Shown one piece after another: positions 5,447 to 6,470 of a stretch of 6,470 bases of DNA (its first letter is position 1; each line of letters begins with the position of its first letter). Below the pieces are notes generated by a model that did not search any database, was not told the DNA's origin, and saw only the letters and a list, made by a program, of their open reading frames with translations. The position numbers and the translations under genes are program-made. This DNA is from Candidatus Aenigmatarchaeota archaeon (lineage in GTDB: Archaea > EX4484-52 > GLR71): the NCBI GenBank assembly GCA_023134675.1, contig JAGLUQ010000060.1, forward strand, positions 1-6,470. Reading direction: 5' to 3'.

Positions 5447-5859
5447 TTCCAAGCCTCCTTCTCTAAAGAATAGATTATAAGTATTATCGCTGTCGCAACC
5501 ATGAGCATTCCTGCGATATTCATCATTGCAGTGAACCCACCGCTCCACAGGCGAAAGATTGTCTGGCTGTCTATGAGCGCATCCCTAAAATGATAGCCAA
5601 GTTTTGAAAGTACAAGCAGCATCAAAAGGCCTGAAACGCTTTTGATGTCTATAAGATCATGGATTATAAGCTTATGTTCCAGATCCTTCTTTTCAAAAGA
5701 TATCACAAGCAATGCAAAGGCAGAACCTATTATCGCACCTGCAGCAAAGCCTCCGCCTGGAGTGAGATGCCCATGAAGCGCTATGTAAAGCCCATATACT
5801 AATATGAAAGGAAAGACAATCTTTGTAGTCTCTTTTATAATTGTGTCCATAGTATTCAT
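5443..5859 (-). CDS. mnhB: Mrp/Mbh antiporter subunit MnhB/MbhF
   Basis: This 138-residue protein with about four membrane helices matches the MnhB domain (MbhF in hydrogenase clusters). The hallmark is FPFILVYGLYIALHGHLTPG (16-35) followed by GGFAAG, the conserved HxxPGGGF turn. It is an inner-membrane component of the antiporter. It overlaps both neighbours by 4 bases, which indicates translational coupling. ATG 5859 has AGGA shortly upstream; the fourth codon is also ATG, so the N-terminus could be three residues shorter. No unusual residues were noticed. Confidence 0.92.
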   Translation of the reverse strand: MNTMDTIIKETTKIVFPFILVYGLYIALHGHLTPGGGFAAGAIIGSAFALLVISFEKKDLEHKLIIHDLIDIKSVSGLLMLLVLSKLGYHFRDALIDSQTIFRLWSGGFTAMMNIAGMLMVATAIILIIYSLEKEAWK

Positions 5860-6173
5860 CTTTTCCTGCCAGAACCTGCTTTTCTGGTCTTTTTTATATT
5901 CCTCGCCACAAGAGCTACACCGATAGCTCCTGTAAAAAACACAATTTCCTCACCCAGCGTATCAAAACCACGGAAATCCCAGACAATAGAATTGACAATA
6001 TTTGTAGAGCCTGTCAGTTCTGAGCCGTTATGAAGATACTGTTGTGCTACAGCACTTCCGCTAATATCCCCAGAAGTATGGATGCCGCCTGCACCATAAA
6101 TAAGCATTACTGAAAAGATAAATACAAGAAGTAATGTTGCTGCTTCAATTTTATTCTTGTACAGAATCTTCAT
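5856..6173 (-). CDS. mbhE: Mrp/Mbh antiporter subunit MbhE-like
   Basis: This 105-residue protein has an N-terminal membrane helix (10-27), an extracytoplasmic Ser/Gly-rich stretch (28-58) and two further hydrophobic segments. The diagnostic run is SIVWDFRGFDTLGEEIVFF (62-80), the RGxDTxGE motif of MbhE and of the equivalent C-terminal part of MrpA. In bacterial Mrp systems this domain is fused to MrpA; here it is a separate gene, as in Thermococcales-type Mbh/Mrp clusters. GAGGT 7 bases before ATG 6173 and a 4-base overlap with mbhD support the start. The C-terminus is a basic tail (KKTRKAGSGRKR), probably cytoplasmic. Confidence 0.85.
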   Translation of the reverse strand: MKILYKNKIEAATLLLVFIFSVMLIYGAGGIHTSGDISGSAVAQQYLHNGSELTGSTNIVNSIVWDFRGFDTLGEEIVFFTGAIGVALVARNIKKTRKAGSGRKR

Positions 6174-6403
6174 TTCTCAAACCTCTCTGTCTTATGTATA
6201 GCAATAAGGAAAAGAAATGTCATAAGCCCTGCGCATACAGCTGCCTGAGTTAGAGCTATATCCGGTGCCTTAAAATAGAAAAAGATAACAGCAATAACAA
6301 GATCAAGTCCTGCAAGCACAATGACAGAATGCACAAGATCCTTCTGCTCTATTGCTATAAGTGACAGGGTTATGCCAAGCGCAAGAAGTACCTCAAGCAG
6401 CAT
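6170..6403 (-). CDS. mbhD: Mrp/Mbh antiporter subunit MbhD-like (DUF4040)
   Basis: This 77-residue protein has three membrane helices. Its key run FKAPDIALTQAAVCAGL (44-60) is the APDxALTQ/E motif of MbhD and the matching helices of MrpA, thought to line the ion path. Many MbhD proteins have Glu where Q53 stands; MrpA-type sequences often have Gln. The start is set by GGAGGT at 6410-6415, six bases ahead of ATG 6403. A longer frame from ATG 6418 would contain that site inside its own codons and is unlikely. It is the first complete gene of the coupled mbhD-mbhE-mnhB-mnhC set. Confidence 0.85.
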   Translation of the reverse strand: MLLEVLLALGITLSLIAIEQKDLVHSVIVLAGLDLVIAVIFFYFKAPDIALTQAAVCAGLMTFLFLIAIHKTERFEK

Positions 6404-6409
6404 CAAAAG

Positions 6410-6415
6410 ACCTCC
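6410..6415 (-). promoter_or_regulatory. Strong Shine-Dalgarno site that fixes the mbhD start
   Basis: GGAGGT on the minus strand ends six bases before ATG 6403 and lies inside the frame that would begin at ATG 6418. It moves the true start five codons downstream. Confidence 0.75.
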
Positions 6416-6446
6416 CATATACTATGTATAGCTTTTCCGCATATTT

Positions 6447-6470
6447 TCATCTAAGATCATCCTTCTTAAG
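6447..6470 (-). CDS. Possible C-terminal end of the preceding subunit gene (MnhG?)
   Basis: One minus-strand frame reads LKKDDLR then TGA at 6447-6449. In Mrp/Mbh clusters the gene before mbhD is normally mnhG/mbhC, whose tail is often charged like this. A second open frame ends at 6422, so the choice is uncertain from so few codons. Confidence 0.25.
   Translation of the reverse strand, partial: LKKDDLR

Noticed and set aside
5447..5548. Longer MnhC starting at 5548
   Set aside because: The extra 34 residues are polar, lie inside mnhB, and the AAGGAGG site points to ATG 5446.
1..6470. CRISPR array, tRNA, rRNA or transposase
   Set aside because: No regularly spaced repeats, cloverleaf, rRNA-like stretch or transposase motif was seen on either strand.

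Overview
The window looks archaeal. It carries an ESCRT-III (Snf7-type) gene followed by a Vps4-type AAA ATPase, an Mrp/Mbh-type cation antiporter locus in which the MbhD and MbhE parts are separate small genes, TATA-like boxes about 27 bases ahead of start codons that lack a Shine-Dalgarno (SD) sequence, and GGAGG or GGTG-type sites elsewhere. I cannot assign a lineage. Nothing points clearly to Crenarchaeota or Asgard archaea, and a euryarchaeal or DPANN-like host is only a guess.

Region 1 (about 1-2110, minus strand) is a compact three-gene operon. It reads, in order of transcription, an unrecognised two-part soluble protein (1355-2110), a 227-residue ESCRT-III homologue (650-1333), and a Vps4/CdvC-like ATPase with an N-terminal MIT-like domain (1-633, cut by the window edge). 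The order mirrors cdvA-cdvB-cdvC of crenarchaeal cell division. However, the first protein shows no recognisable CdvA signature, and the ESCRT-III protein lacks the C-terminal winged helix and an obvious proline-rich MIM2. This is the most interesting part of the window: a likely membrane-remodelling or division module with a new first component.

Region 2 (2182-3973 and 5108-6418, minus strand) is an Mrp/Mbh-type antiporter membrane module. Transcription runs from the right edge: a possible tail of the preceding gene, then mbhD-, mbhE-, mnhB- and mnhC-like genes joined by 4-base ATGA overlaps, then an interruption, then an mnhD/mbhH-like gene and a small MbhI-like gene. No hydrogenase or other catalytic subunit is visible. 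Together these proteins should form a multi-subunit inner-membrane complex exchanging Na+ and H+.

Region 3 (4083-5102, plus strand) holds two genes of opposite orientation that split the antiporter locus between mnhC and mnhD. One is a YdjM/DUF457-like membrane protein with Asp/His metal-site motifs. The other is an AT-rich orphan with two hydrophobic segments. A divergent promoter pair lies at 3996-4038 and a hairpin lies at the convergent junction at 5105-5125, so the two antiporter halves are probably transcribed separately. No stretch over 300 bases lacks a gene, and I saw no RNA gene, insertion sequence or CRISPR array.
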